A DNA stretch of 55,123 nucleotides, taken from positions 1 through 55,123 of the forward strand of contig CAJUOS010000003.1 in assembly GCA_910588075.1 (NCBI GenBank), in the 5' to 3' direction. Under the pieces are notes generated by a model that had not been told where the DNA came from, ran no database searches, and worked only from the letters and a program-made list of their open reading frames with translations. Positions 15,178 through 24,004 of this stretch are shown here, piece by piece; within the stretch, counting starts at the first letter, position 1; each line of letters starts with the position of its first letter. This DNA is from an uncultured Erysipelotrichaceae bacterium. Its GTDB lineage: Bacteria > Bacillota_I > Bacilli_A > Erysipelotrichales > Coprobacillaceae. The position numbers were made by a program, and so were the translations under genes.

Positions 15178-16462
15178 TATGAATAAAATCCTCCATCATT
15201 GTTATTGCTCGTTTTGCATATGCTGCTTTTTTCTCCTTCTTCTTTACTTTTTGTTGTAAATCAGGAAGAATTCCAAAATTAGCTTTCATTGGTTGGAAAT
15301 CCTTTTCATCACCATGAGTAATATAATAAGACAATGCTCCCATCACAGTTTCTCTAGGAAAAACAACTTGATCTTTATTTTCAAGATAATGAGCCATATT
15401 TATTCCAGCAACAATACCACTTTGAGCTGATTCAACATATCCTTCTACTCCTGTTATTTGTCCTGCAAAAAATAGGTCATCACGATTGATGAATTGATAT
15501 GTTTGTTTTAAATACTTTGGAGAACAAATAAAACAATTACGATGCATCACTCCATATCTTACAATTTGAGCATTTTCTAACCCTGGAATCAAATGAATAA
15601 TTTTATCTTGTTCACCCCATTTTAAATGTGTTTGAAATCCAACAATATTATATAAATTTCCTGCAGCATTATCTTGTCTTAATTGTACTACTGCATAAGG
15701 TCTCTTCTTGTTTTCTTGTTCTAAACCAACAGGTTTCATAGGACCAAATAACAAAGTTTGTTTTCCACGTCTTGCCATTTCTTCAAAAGGCATACATCCC
15801 TCAAAAAACTTTTCTTCATAATCTTTTGGTTTAACAACTTCTGCATTTATTAAAGTATCATAAAAAATATCAAATTCTTCTTCTGTCATAGGACAATTAA
15901 TATATTCTGCTTCACCTTTATCATAACGTGATTTAAAATAAGCTTTATGAAAATCAATACTATCTTTTGTGATAATAGGTGCTGCTGCATCATAAAAATA
16001 GAAATAGTCTTGATTTAATAAGTTTTGAATAGCTGATGATAAAGAAGGACTTGTTAATGGTCCAGAGGCAATAATTGTTGGTCCATGAGGAATATCTAAT
16101 ATTTCTTCATGAATAACTTCTACTAATGGATGAGTTGATATGTATTCAGTAATAGCTTTTGAAAAACCAATTCTATCAACTGCTAAAGATCCACCTGCTG
16201 GAACACGATGTTCTCTAGCAAATTTTATAATAAGACTATTATTCATTTCCATTTCTTCTTTTAGTACACCAACAGCATTAGAAAGTCCATCAGCACGTAA
16301 AGAATTAGAACAAACTAATTCTGCAAAATACTCAGTTTTATGAGCTCCAGTAGAAACATTTGGACGCATTTCGTATAAACGTACTGGAATTCCTCTTTGA
16401 ATTAACTGATGAGTTGCTTCAACTCCTGCTAATCCTGCACCTATAACATTAACCTTTTCCAT
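15152..16462 (-). CDS. trmFO: tRNA m5U54 methyltransferase TrmFO (folate-dependent)
   Basis: TrmFO methylates U54 of tRNA using methylenetetrahydrofolate and FAD. The 436-aa protein opens with the FAD Rossmann motif VNVIGAGLAGVEA. It has the family segments CSNSLRADGLSNAVGVLKEE (including the redox Cys), AGGSLAVDR and FAGQITGVEGYVESAQSG. The start at 16462 follows AAAGGAG; a longer in-frame start at 16486 lies inside the topA terminator. The topA-trmFO-xerC order is the Bacillus topA-gid-codV order. Confidence 0.96.
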   Translation of the reverse strand: MEKVNVIGAGLAGVEATHQLIQRGIPVRLYEMRPNVSTGAHKTEYFAELVCSNSLRADGLSNAVGVLKEEMEMNNSLIIKFAREHRVPAGGSLAVDRIGFSKAITEYISTHPLVEVIHEEILDIPHGPTIIASGPLTSPSLSSAIQNLLNQDYFYFYDAAAPIITKDSIDFHKAYFKSRYDKGEAEYINCPMTEEEFDIFYDTLINAEVVKPKDYEEKFFEGCMPFEEMARRGKQTLLFGPMKPVGLEQENKKRPYAVVQLRQDNAAGNLYNIVGFQTHLKWGEQDKIIHLIPGLENAQIVRYGVMHRNCFICSPKYLKQTYQFINRDDLFFAGQITGVEGYVESAQSGIVAGINMAHYLENKDQVVFPRETVMGALSYYITHGDEKDFQPMKANFGILPDLQQKVKKKEKKAAYAKRAITMMEDFIHNGYNAKKD

Positions 16463-16485
16463 TTTTTTCTTTTCTCCTTTATCCA

Positions 16486-16507
16486 AAAAGCCCTATATAG
16501 GGCTTTT
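16486..16507 (-). terminator. Terminator after topA
   Basis: Perfect 22-base palindrome AAAAGCCCTATATAGGGCTTTT directly after the topA stop, followed by a short U-run on the minus strand. It separates topA from trmFO, though the trmFO ribosome site starts only a few bases later. Confidence 0.85.
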
Positions 16508-16508
16508 A

Positions 16509-18581
16509 TTATTTAATAATTGTCTTACACTTTGGATATGCTGAACAAGCTTTAAACTCTCCAAAACGACCTCTTTTAATCACAATAGGACTACCACAAT
16601 TTGGACAAACTTCATCAGTTTCTTTAGGTTCACTCTTCCTATCATTCTTAATATATTTACATGTTGGATATGCTGAACAAGCTTCAAATTCTCCAAAACG
16701 ACCTTTTTTAAAAATCATAGGACTCCCACATTTTGGACAATTCTCTCCAGTATATCTTATTTCTTCTGGTTCTTTCTTTATAAATTTACATGTAGGATAA
16801 TTAGAACAAGCTACAAAATCACCATATTTTCCTTTTCTTATTACTAAATCTCCACCACATTCTGGACATGTCTCGCCAGTCTTTTCAGGTTGTATCTGTT
16901 CCATTTTATCATAAGCATTTTCTAATAATGGTTCAAACTTATCTTCAAAATTTGTAAGAGCATGAACATAATCATCTTCTCCCACAGCTATTTCATCCAG
17001 TTCCTTTTCCATTTGTGCTGTATATTCTATATTGATAATACTTTCAAAAAATTCTAAAAGTTTTTCATTCGTTAGAACTCCTGATTCAGTTGGTTTAAAA
17101 GCTTTATCAACCAATTCAACATATCGTCTTGTAACTATTGTATCTATAATACTTGCATAAGTACTTGGTCTTCCAACTCCAGATTCTTCTAATTCTCTAA
17201 TTAATTTTGCTTCACTATAACGAGCTGGTGGTTTTGTAAAATGTTGTGTTTTTTGAATATCCTGACTTATTAAACTTTCTTGAACCGATAATTCTGGTAA
17301 TAATTCATCTTTTTGTTTTTCATAAGCGCTATAAACTCTTAAATATCCATCAAAAACAATAACAGAACCATTCGCCTTAAATAAATAATCATTATTATTC
17401 AAAATTAAACTTGTCGCATCTAATTGCGCTGGCGCCATTAACGAAGCAATAGCACGAGCATAAATTAAAGCATACAATTTATATTCTTCAGGTTTTAAAA
17501 ATTCTTTTATACTTTCAGGTGTTCGTTTAATGCTTGTAGGACGAATTCCTTCATGAGCATCTTGAACATTTTCTTTCTTCTTAGAAACTTTTACACTTCC
17601 AACATAATTTTTACCATATTTTTCTTCAATATATTGTTTTGTCTCACTAATAAATGAATCAGATAAACGAATAGAATCAGTTCTCATATAAGTAATCAAA
17701 CCAACTGTTTCATCTCCAATATCTATACCTTCATATAACTTTTGAGCAATACTCATTGTTCTTTTAGCCTTAAAATTTAATTTAGAAGATGCCTCTTGTT
17801 GAAGTGTTGAAGTAATAAATGGTGGTTTAGACATTCTTTTCTTCTTGGACTTTTTAATATCTTCAACAATAAAATTTTTATTTAAAGAAGTATAAATTTC
17901 TTCTGTTTGTTGTGCATTTTTTAATTCTATTTTTTTATTCTTATACTTATCAAGTTCAGCCTCAAAATCAATATCATTCTTTTCAAATTGAGCTTTAATT
18001 TTCCAATATTCTTCAGGTTGAAAAGCTTCAATTTCCTTTTCTCTTTCACATATTAAACGTAATGCAACAGATTGAACACGTCCTGCTGATTTTGACTTAA
18101 TCTTTTTTTGTAATAATTTTGATAATTTAAATCCTATAATTCGATCTAAAACTCGTCTTGTTTCTTGTGATTTCACAAGATTTTTATCAATCTGTCTAGG
18201 ATTATTTAATGCTTGAATAACAGCATCTTTTGTCACCTCGTTAAAAACAACTCGATTCGCTTGATTTGTATCAATCCCCAAAACTTCAGCTAAATGCCAA
18301 GAAATAGCTTCTCCTTCACGATCAGGGTCAGTTGCTAAATAAACATAATCTGCTTCTTTAACACATTTTTTAAGTTGTTTAACAACATCTTTCTTATCTT
18401 TATTAATTATATAATTGGGTTTAAAATCATTTTCTATATCAATACCTAATCCACCTTTACCAGTAGTTGCTAAATCTCTTATATGACCTTTTGATGAAGT
18501 AACTTCATAATGAGAACCAAGGTATTTTTCAATTGTTTTGGATTTAGATGGTGATTCAACAATCACTAAATTTTTTACCAT
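16509..18581 (-). CDS. topA: DNA topoisomerase I
   Basis: Type IA topoisomerase relaxes negative supercoils. The 690-aa protein has the Toprim domain (VIVESPSKSKTIEKYLG; metal motif DPDRE at 85-89) and the active-site Tyr298 in ITYMRTDSIRLS. Three C-terminal four-cysteine zinc ribbons follow: CPECGG...CSNYPTC, CPKCGS...CSAYPTC, CPNCGS...CSAYPKC. The two latter ribbons are near copies of each other, suggesting duplication. AGGAGG lies 6 bases before the ATG. dprA lies 47 bases upstream, separated by a 12-base homopolymer. Confidence 0.98.
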   Translation of the reverse strand: MVKNLVIVESPSKSKTIEKYLGSHYEVTSSKGHIRDLATTGKGGLGIDIENDFKPNYIINKDKKDVVKQLKKCVKEADYVYLATDPDREGEAISWHLAEVLGIDTNQANRVVFNEVTKDAVIQALNNPRQIDKNLVKSQETRRVLDRIIGFKLSKLLQKKIKSKSAGRVQSVALRLICEREKEIEAFQPEEYWKIKAQFEKNDIDFEAELDKYKNKKIELKNAQQTEEIYTSLNKNFIVEDIKKSKKKRMSKPPFITSTLQQEASSKLNFKAKRTMSIAQKLYEGIDIGDETVGLITYMRTDSIRLSDSFISETKQYIEEKYGKNYVGSVKVSKKKENVQDAHEGIRPTSIKRTPESIKEFLKPEEYKLYALIYARAIASLMAPAQLDATSLILNNNDYLFKANGSVIVFDGYLRVYSAYEKQKDELLPELSVQESLISQDIQKTQHFTKPPARYSEAKLIRELEESGVGRPSTYASIIDTIVTRRYVELVDKAFKPTESGVLTNEKLLEFFESIINIEYTAQMEKELDEIAVGEDDYVHALTNFEDKFEPLLENAYDKMEQIQPEKTGETCPECGGDLVIRKGKYGDFVACSNYPTCKFIKKEPEEIRYTGENCPKCGSPMIFKKGRFGEFEACSAYPTCKYIKNDRKSEPKETDEVCPNCGSPIVIKRGRFGEFKACSAYPKCKTIIK

Positions 18582-18628
18582 AATCTACCTCCTACGCTTT
18601 TCTATTATTATTTTTTTTTTTTCATTTG

Positions 18629-19393
18629 TCAACCAAAATCTTCATCTTCTACAATATCATCAATTCTTATTACAAGTTTTGCTCCTTGTTGAATTAAAGA
18701 ATTACACCCATCAAAATCATTAATACCTGATGGTACAGCTAAAACATCTTTTCCTTGCTCTAAAGCATAACCTGCAGTAATCATTGTGCCACTTTTTTCT
18801 CTTGCTTGTGTAATAAGAATATTTTTTGATAGACCAGCAATAATACGATTTCTAAAAGGAAATAATTTTCTTTTTGGTGATACATGAAAAGGATATTCAC
18901 TTATAACTAAATGATTAGTTTTTAATTCTGTATATAATTCTTTATGTCTTAATGGATAACAATATTCTATACCAGTCCCTAAAACTGCAATTGTTTTTCC
19001 ACAATTATCAATAGCACATTGATGAGCAATCCCATCTATTCCTCTTGCCATCCCACTTACAATCGTATATTCTTGATTAACCAATCCTTCAACAAAATAT
19101 TTTGTTACTTGTTCTCCATATATATTAGGATCACGCATTCCTACTACTGCGATTGTTTTTGTATTCACTAAAGACAAATCTCCATAATAATACAAAACAA
19201 ATGGAGGACAATTAATTTGTTTTAATGTCTCAGGATAATCATCACTAAAAATAGTTGTATATTTACATTTTATTTCCTTTAATAACTGATGTTTCAATTG
19301 TTCATCAACTCTTTCTTTTTTCAATAAAGCATTATAAATGCTTTGAAAATCTCCTTCATATTTTAATGAAAAATATAATGTTAATTCTTCCAT
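18629..19393 (-). CDS. dprA: DNA processing protein DprA (Smf), short form
   Basis: DprA protects incoming single-stranded DNA and loads RecA in transformation. The Rossmann core is canonical: VVGMRDPNIYGE, IVSGMARGIDGIAHQ, TIAVLGTGIEYCYP, FPFRNRIIAGLSKNILITQA and KSGTMITAGYALEQGKDVLAVP. With the start at 19393 (AGGAGG, 6-base spacing) it is 254 aa. That is shorter than most DprA proteins because both the N-terminal SAM-like domain is reduced and the C-terminal winged helix is missing. A second, divergent DprA-like protein lies at 52.3 kb. Confidence 0.95.
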   Translation of the reverse strand: MEELTLYFSLKYEGDFQSIYNALLKKERVDEQLKHQLLKEIKCKYTTIFSDDYPETLKQINCPPFVLYYYGDLSLVNTKTIAVVGMRDPNIYGEQVTKYFVEGLVNQEYTIVSGMARGIDGIAHQCAIDNCGKTIAVLGTGIEYCYPLRHKELYTELKTNHLVISEYPFHVSPKRKLFPFRNRIIAGLSKNILITQAREKSGTMITAGYALEQGKDVLAVPSGINDFDGCNSLIQQGAKLVIRIDDIVEDEDFG

Positions 19394-19444
19394 ACCAACC
19401 CTCCTATTATATATATTCATTATTTATTTTCATTTTTCTTTTAA

Positions 19445-19473
19445 AAAATAAAAAAATGCAATCTTGCATTTTT
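19445..19473 (-). terminator. Terminator after rnhB
   Basis: Stem AAAAATGCAA/TTGCATTTTT with a tight 2-base loop (19452-19473), followed by U-rich sequence on the minus strand. It starts at the rnhB stop and precedes the dprA ribosome site by about 40 bases. Confidence 0.85.
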
Positions 19474-20098
19474 ATAAATCGAAACTCAATTGTTGATTTA
19501 AAACCTCAATAACAGGTTGAAAAGTATGACGATGAATTGGTGTAACACCATATTTCTTTAATGCCTCTTTATGTTGTAAAGTGGGATAACCTTTATGCTT
19601 CGCAAAACCATACTCAGGATATAATTCATCATATTCCTTCATAATACGATCTCGTGTTACTTTCGCTAAAATACTCGCTGCTGCTATACTCATAGATAAA
19701 GCATCACCTTTTACAATAGCTTGATGTTCAATCACATCCCCTAAAGGCACTGCATCTGTTAATGCATAATCAGGTTTTAATGAAATATGCTCAATAGCTC
19801 TTATCATTCCTTGTTTGCTGGCTTGATAAACATTTAGTTGATCAACTTCATGAACATCTATAATTTCTATTTGGTATGCTAAAGCATTTTGAATAATAAG
19901 TTCATATAACATTTCTCTTTTTTTTTCAGATAATTTTTTGGAATCATTGATTTCTTCATGATAAAAATTTTTATCAAAAATCACAGCACCCACAACTAAT
20001 GGTCCTGCCATAGGCCCTCTTCCCGCCTCATCTAAACCTACAATTATCTTTTTTCCATGTTGATATGCCTCATTTTCAAACTTTAACCTTTCACACAT
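19472..20098 (-). CDS. rnhB: Ribonuclease HII
   Basis: RNase HII cleaves RNA-DNA hybrids and removes single ribonucleotides from DNA. The 208-aa protein has GLDEAGRGPMAGPLVVGAV (catalytic Asp-Glu), NDSKKLSEKKRE, and the third and fourth acidic residues in KGDALSMSIAAASILAKVTRD. The start at 20098 follows GGGAGG with 7-base spacing and overlaps rbgA by 16 bases. rbgA-rnhB pairing is conserved in Firmicutes. Confidence 0.97.
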   Translation of the reverse strand: MCERLKFENEAYQHGKKIIVGLDEAGRGPMAGPLVVGAVIFDKNFYHEEINDSKKLSEKKREMLYELIIQNALAYQIEIIDVHEVDQLNVYQASKQGMIRAIEHISLKPDYALTDAVPLGDVIEHQAIVKGDALSMSIAAASILAKVTRDRIMKEYDELYPEYGFAKHKGYPTLQHKEALKKYGVTPIHRHTFQPVIEVLNQQLSFDL

Positions 20099-20955
20099 GA
20101 TATATCCTCCCATGTAATTCGCCCTAAACTTCCATCATATATTTCACTAAAAAAAAGTTCAATCACTCTATCGTAATCTGTTTCACCATGTAAAGGTTTA
20201 ATTTTTCTTATCTTAGCAATATGATCAAACGTATGAAGAATCCAATTATCATCTTCAAAATGAATATCTAATTGATAACGATTTTTTAATAAAAGAGGAT
20301 AATTCTCACCTAAAAACTGCATAGCATAAATATATAATTCATCTAATGGTAAAATATCTTGTTTAATTGATCCAATTAAAGCAATATTTCTAGCAATATC
20401 AATATTCTCAAACTTTGGCCATAAAACACCTGGTGTATCAAATAATTCAAAATCTTTTGCAACTCTAATAATTTGTTGTGATTTTGTTACTCCTGGTCTA
20501 TTTCCTGTGATAGTCGCCTTACGATTCGCTAACTTATTAATAAAAGTAGATTTCCCAACATTGGGTATCCCTATTACAATGGCACGAATAGCACGAGGTT
20601 TTAATCCTCTTGCCTGTTCTTTTAGCATTTTTTCTTTTAATATATAACGACATTTTTCAATAATTTTTTGATATTCATTAAATTTCTTAAGATTAACACT
20701 CATAGCTTGATAATTTAATGATTCATAATATTGTATCCATTGGTTTGTTTTTTGTTCATTTGCCATATCTTTTTTAGTTAAAACAATAAGTCTAGGCTTT
20801 CCTTTAATAACATCATCAAACATTGGATTTTTAGATGAAAAAGGTGCTCTCGCATCAACCAATTCAATTACTATATCAATCAATTTCATACGTTCTTGTA
20901 TTTCACGTTTAGCCTTAGCCATATGACCAGGAAACCATTGAATTTGTGGACTCAT
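20083..20955 (-). CDS. rbgA: Ribosome biogenesis GTPase RbgA (YlqF)
   Basis: RbgA is a circularly permuted GTPase required for late 50S assembly. The 290-aa protein shows the permuted order: G4 (VLTKKDMA) before G1 (IGIPNVGKST), then the G3 motif DTPGVLWPK. The N-terminal IQWFPGHMAKAKREI is the family signature. GGAGG precedes the ATG. It lies between lepB and rnhB, as in other low-GC Gram-positives. Confidence 0.97.
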   Translation of the reverse strand: MSPQIQWFPGHMAKAKREIQERMKLIDIVIELVDARAPFSSKNPMFDDVIKGKPRLIVLTKKDMANEQKTNQWIQYYESLNYQAMSVNLKKFNEYQKIIEKCRYILKEKMLKEQARGLKPRAIRAIVIGIPNVGKSTFINKLANRKATITGNRPGVTKSQQIIRVAKDFELFDTPGVLWPKFENIDIARNIALIGSIKQDILPLDELYIYAMQFLGENYPLLLKNRYQLDIHFEDDNWILHTFDHIAKIRKIKPLHGETDYDRVIELFFSEIYDGSLGRITWEDISCVKG

Positions 20956-20965
20956 AAATAACCTC

Positions 20966-21511
20966 CTAATTTAACCATTGAATATCTGAAAATGGAAAAA
21001 TAACAGCACCTTTAGATCCAATAATATCATCAATCTTAAAAGTTCCTAATACTCTAGAATCTGTAGAACGCAAACGATTATCTCCCATAACAAAAAACTC
21101 ACCTTGACCAACCTTCACCTTAAAATCTTCTGTAAAATAATTAGCATTATAATTTAATTTTGATTCCTTAACAAATTGCTCATCTAAAAAATCTTGCTTT
21201 ATTTCTTTTCCATTAACATAAAGAACATCATTTTTAAACTCAATTGTTTCACCTGGAAGTCCTATAACTCTTTTAATAATCTTTTCATCCAAAACATCAC
21301 TATATATAACAACAACATCAAAACGTTGAATATTTTCTTCTTTAACACCAATAGCATTAATCAATGCTATATCTTCATCATGTAATGTATTTTCCATTGA
21401 ATTCCCATCAATTCTTACAGGAATAACAACAAATTTAAAAACACAAATTGTTATGGCAAAGACTATAAACATTTCTATTGCAGAAATAAAATATTTTTTC
21501 TTATTTTCCAT
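20966..21511 (-). CDS. lepB: Signal peptidase I
   Basis: LepB removes signal peptides from secreted proteins at the outer face of the membrane. The 181-aa protein has a short cytoplasmic stretch and one membrane anchor (about residues 9-30). The catalytic Ser38 lies in IDGNSMENTL and the general-base Lys80 in KIIKRVIGLPGE. Box E, GDNRLRSTDSR, is intact. It is of Gram-positive size with a single anchor. It lies 10 bases upstream of rbgA. Confidence 0.96.
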   Translation of the reverse strand: MENKKKYFISAIEMFIVFAITICVFKFVVIPVRIDGNSMENTLHDEDIALINAIGVKEENIQRFDVVVIYSDVLDEKIIKRVIGLPGETIEFKNDVLYVNGKEIKQDFLDEQFVKESKLNYNANYFTEDFKVKVGQGEFFVMGDNRLRSTDSRVLGTFKIDDIIGSKGAVIFPFSDIQWLN

Positions 21512-21554
21512 ATAATCACCTTTTATCCATTATAAACCTATTTCAATAAAAAAA

Positions 21555-21586
21555 CTAGAAAAAAAGTATGGGATTGCCCATACTTT
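21555..21586 (-). terminator. Terminator after rplS
   Basis: Stem AAAGTATGGG/CCCATACTTT with an ATTG loop (21563-21586), then a U-rich run on the minus strand. It is adjacent to the rplS stop and isolates rplS from lepB. Confidence 0.92.
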
Positions 21587-21937
21587 CTATTTACGAATTT
21601 CTTTAATTCTAGCAGCTTTTCCAGATAATCCACGTAAGTAATGTAATTTAGCTCTACGTACTTTACCAATTTTAGCAACTTCAATTCTATCAATAATTGG
21701 TGAATGAATTGGGAAAGTTCTTTCTACACCTACTTGATAAGAAATTTTTCTAACTGTAAATGTTTCTGAAATTCCTCCACCTTTTCTAGCAATACAAACA
21801 CCTTCAAATAATTGGACACGTGTTTTATCTCCCTCTTTAATCTTTACATAAACCTTAACAGTATCTCCAGGTTTAAAATCAGGGATATCATTTCTTAATT
21901 GTTTTTTAGTAATTTGTTCTACTAATTGCATATTCAT
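21587..21937 (-). CDS. rplS: 50S ribosomal protein L19
   Basis: L19 sits at the interface of the ribosomal subunits. The 116-aa protein has DIPDFKPGDTVKVYVKI, FEGVCIARKGGGISETFTVRKIS, and the C-terminal KVRRAKLHYLRGLSGKAARIKE. AAGGAGG lies 12 bases before the first ATG (21937); an ATG two codons in (21931) is an alternative that is further from the site. It is preceded by a structured leader and its own promoter. Confidence 0.96.
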   Translation of the reverse strand: MNMQLVEQITKKQLRNDIPDFKPGDTVKVYVKIKEGDKTRVQLFEGVCIARKGGGISETFTVRKISYQVGVERTFPIHSPIIDRIEVAKIGKVRRAKLHYLRGLSGKAARIKEIRK

Positions 21938-21951
21938 AATATGACTTCCTC

Positions 21952-22020
21952 CTTAAACATTTTTTCTTCAAAGTTCATTCGTTTTATAAACCAGCGGAAC
22001 TCCTGCGTCAAAAGACTGAT
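21952..22020 (-). promoter_or_regulatory. Probable L19 leader (ribosomal protein autoregulatory RNA)
   Basis: The rplS leader on the minus strand contains GACGCAGGAGTTCCGCTGG, followed by TTTATAAAACGAATGAAC, where GTTC and GAAC can pair. It is a GC-rich island in an AT-rich spacer, upstream of rplS, matching the setting of the L19 leader family of Firmicutes. Recognition is from position and pattern, not a model search. Confidence 0.72.
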
Positions 22021-22022
22021 AT

Positions 22023-22051
22023 ATAATATCATTTTCTTATGATAAAATCAA
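22023..22051 (-). promoter_or_regulatory. Putative sigma-A promoter of rplS
   Basis: Minus strand: TTGATT at 22051-22046, 17 bases, TATTAT at 22028-22023. The -35 box overlaps the trmD stop codon. It would start transcription just upstream of the L19-type leader. Confidence 0.6.
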
Positions 22052-22770
22052 TCATTTTTTTGAATTTCTTGTAAAATTTTTAACTCTTCTTGACTCAAAT
22101 CTTTCTTTTTTAAAAGATCTGGTCTTTTATGATAAGTTTTTAAAAGTGATTGTTTTAAACGCCATTTTCTAATATTTTCATGATGTCCACTCATCAGTAC
22201 ATCAGGAACACTATTTCCATCATATTCATAAGGTCTTGTATATTGAGGATATTCTAAGAGTCCAGCACTAAAAGAATCATCTTCATGTGATATATCTTTA
22301 ATAGCTCCATCTAACAAACGTATGACTGAATCACATACAACCATACTTGCCAATTCTCCACCAGTTAAAACATAATCCCCTATAGATAATTCAACATCAA
22401 CATAATCTCTAATACGCTCATCAAACCCTTCATAATGACCACATATAATAACAAGATGTTTTTCTAAAGATAATTTTTGACTATATGATTGTTCTAATGT
22501 TTTTCCTTGAGGCGACATTAAAATAACTAACGATTCTTTTGTAACAATATCTTTTAAGCAATCAATAATAGGTTGACACATTAAAACCATTCCTTGTCCA
22601 CCACCATATGGATAATCATCTACTTTTTTATGTTTATTATCTGCATACTCTCTAAAATCATGAATAACAACTTCCACTAATGAGGAATCTATTGCTCTTT
22701 TAATAATTGATGTGTTTAAAAAACCATCAAACATTTCTGGAAATAGAGATAAAATATCAATCTTCATCAT
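22048..22770 (-). CDS. trmD: tRNA (guanine-37-N1)-methyltransferase TrmD
   Basis: TrmD makes m1G37 in tRNAs and prevents frameshifting. The SPOUT protein of 240 aa opens with KIDILSLFPEMFDGFLNTSI. It has YGGGQGMVL, the trefoil-knot segment LVIICGHYEGFDERI, SIGDYVLTGGELASMVV, and the C-terminal MSGHHENIRKWR. It overlaps rimM by 14 bases (11 if the second ATG is used). Confidence 0.97.
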   Translation of the reverse strand: MMKIDILSLFPEMFDGFLNTSIIKRAIDSSLVEVVIHDFREYADNKHKKVDDYPYGGGQGMVLMCQPIIDCLKDIVTKESLVILMSPQGKTLEQSYSQKLSLEKHLVIICGHYEGFDERIRDYVDVELSIGDYVLTGGELASMVVCDSVIRLLDGAIKDISHEDDSFSAGLLEYPQYTRPYEYDGNSVPDVLMSGHHENIRKWRLKQSLLKTYHKRPDLLKKKDLSQEELKILQEIQKND

Positions 22771-23260
22771 AAAAACCTTCTATTAAACTAACATCAATAC
22801 GTTTTGTATCAATATTAATTTCTTTTACAAATGCATCAACATAAGGAATCATTATTTTTTGTTTTCCTCGTACAACAAAAATATCATGATGCTCATATAA
22901 CTGAACATCTTGAACAACTCCAATAAAATCATGATGATTATAAACCTCACAACCAATAAGATCACCAATATAATATTCATCATCTTCTAAAAGTTCTAAA
23001 TTCTTTTCAGCATATAATTTACATCCCTTATATTTTTCAACCAAATTAATATCTTGATGATCTTGAAAACTTACCAAAACATTTCCTTTGTGAAAACGAT
23101 AAGATAATACTGTCATATCAAGCATTTCTCCATGATTATCAATATAAAGATGAGCATTCTTTTGAAATCTTTCAGTTACAAAATCAGTAGATAACTTTAT
23201 TTTTAATTCCCCTTTGATTCCATGAGTATTAATAATCTGTCCAACAATCACTTTTTCCAT
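22757..23260 (-). CDS. rimM: Ribosome maturation factor RimM
   Basis: RimM binds S19 and helps assemble the 30S head. The 167-aa protein starts with VGQIINTHGIKGELKIK, the family signature, has LLEDDEYYIGDLIGCEVY joining the two beta-barrel domains, and ends with IPYVDAFVKEINIDTKRIDV. AGGAGG lies before the ATG. It is coupled to trmD as in most bacteria. Confidence 0.96.
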   Translation of the reverse strand: MEKVIVGQIINTHGIKGELKIKLSTDFVTERFQKNAHLYIDNHGEMLDMTVLSYRFHKGNVLVSFQDHQDINLVEKYKGCKLYAEKNLELLEDDEYYIGDLIGCEVYNHHDFIGVVQDVQLYEHHDIFVVRGKQKIMIPYVDAFVKEINIDTKRIDVSLIEGFYDED

Positions 23261-23277
23261 AATTCCTCCTCATTCAA

Positions 23278-23306
23278 CAAAAAATAGATGTGTTGTCACA
23301 TCTATT
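23278..23306 (-). terminator. Terminator after khpA
   Basis: A perfect 10-bp stem AATAGATGTG/CACATCTATT with a TTGT loop (23283-23306), then six U on the minus strand. The khpA stop codon is part of the stem. It splits rpsP-khpA from rimM-trmD. Confidence 0.92.
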
Positions 23307-23553
23307 CACCGTATGATTCAAATTTAATATCTAATTTCTTATCATTCAAACGTCCACTAACAGACATTAATTGACGAATAGAATTAGCCATCATACCTTT
23401 TCTACCAATTAATTTAGCAATATCATCATGAGCAGCATAAACATATAAAACAACTGTATCTTCTTCTAAAGAAGGCATTTGTCTTACTTCAAGTTTATCC
23501 TTTTGACTTACTAATTCTTTTGCAATATCTTGCAATGTTTTCACATAATCCAT
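23302..23553 (-). CDS. khpA: KH-domain RNA-binding protein KhpA (YlqC)
   Basis: KhpA is a small KH protein that pairs with KhpB (Jag) to bind RNA and influence cell division and elongation in Gram-positives. The 83-aa protein has one KH domain with the loop LIGRKGMMANSIRQLM (GxxG type). The position between rpsP and rimM is diagnostic. No ylqD homologue follows, unlike in Bacillus. Confidence 0.93.
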   Translation of the reverse strand: MDYVKTLQDIAKELVSQKDKLEVRQMPSLEEDTVVLYVYAAHDDIAKLIGRKGMMANSIRQLMSVSGRLNDKKLDIKFESYGE

Positions 23554-23570
23554 ACTTATTCACCAATTTT

Positions 23571-23852
23571 TTATTTCGCTTTTTTTGCAGCTTTTTCTTC
23601 AGCGAACTTTTTCATAATACCTTTTTGACTTAATAAGTTTCTTACAGTATCAGATGGTTGTGCTCCATTGTTTAACCATTTTAAAGTTTCTTCTTCTTTA
23701 ATAGTTACAACCGCTGGTTGTTGTCTAGGATCATAAGTTCCTAATTGTTCAATAAAACGTCCATCTCTAGGCATTCTTGAATCTGCAGCAACAATTCTAT
23801 AAAATGGTGATTTCTTAGCACCCATTCTTTTTAATCTAATCTTTACAGCCAT
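23571..23852 (-). CDS. rpsP: 30S ribosomal protein S16
   Basis: S16 is an early-binding 30S protein. The 93-aa product starts MAVKIRLKRMGAKKSPFYRIV, followed by AADSRMPRDGRFIEQLGTYDP. The start at 23852 is chosen because GGAGG lies 8 bases upstream, while an in-frame ATG at 23867 overlaps that site. It is first in the rpsP-khpA transcript. Confidence 0.97.
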   Translation of the reverse strand: MAVKIRLKRMGAKKSPFYRIVAADSRMPRDGRFIEQLGTYDPRQQPAVVTIKEEETLKWLNNGAQPSDTVRNLLSQKGIMKKFAEEKAAKKAK

Positions 23853-23885
23853 AATATTTACCTCCATATTTTTCTTTGCCTACAT

Positions 23886-23913
23886 ATCATATCATAAATA
23901 AATTATCTGTCAA
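23886..23913 (-). promoter_or_regulatory. Sigma-A promoter of rpsP-khpA
   Basis: Minus strand: TTGACA at 23913-23908, 16 bases, TATGAT at 23891-23886, preceded by TGA (extended -10). It gives a leader of about 25-30 bases before rpsP. Confidence 0.85.
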
Positions 23914-23972
23914 GTATTTTTACTTAACACTTTATTATTTTATATTTTCTAAAATTTAATTCTCTATTCTTA

Positions 23973-24004
23973 TTAAAAAAATAGTTGTCTTTCAACAAAC
24001 TATT
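23973..24004 (-). terminator. Terminator after ffh
   Basis: Stem AATAGTT/AACTATT (23980-24004), with possible inner GTTG/CAAC pairing, then seven U on the minus strand. The stem includes the end of ffh. It marks the end of the smc-ftsY-ylxM-ffh transcript before the rpsP promoter. Confidence 0.83.

Noticed and set aside
18611..18622. 12-base T homopolymer between topA and dprA as a phase-variable tract
   Set aside because: It is outside both reading frames and not in a recognisable promoter spacer, so a switching role is not supported.
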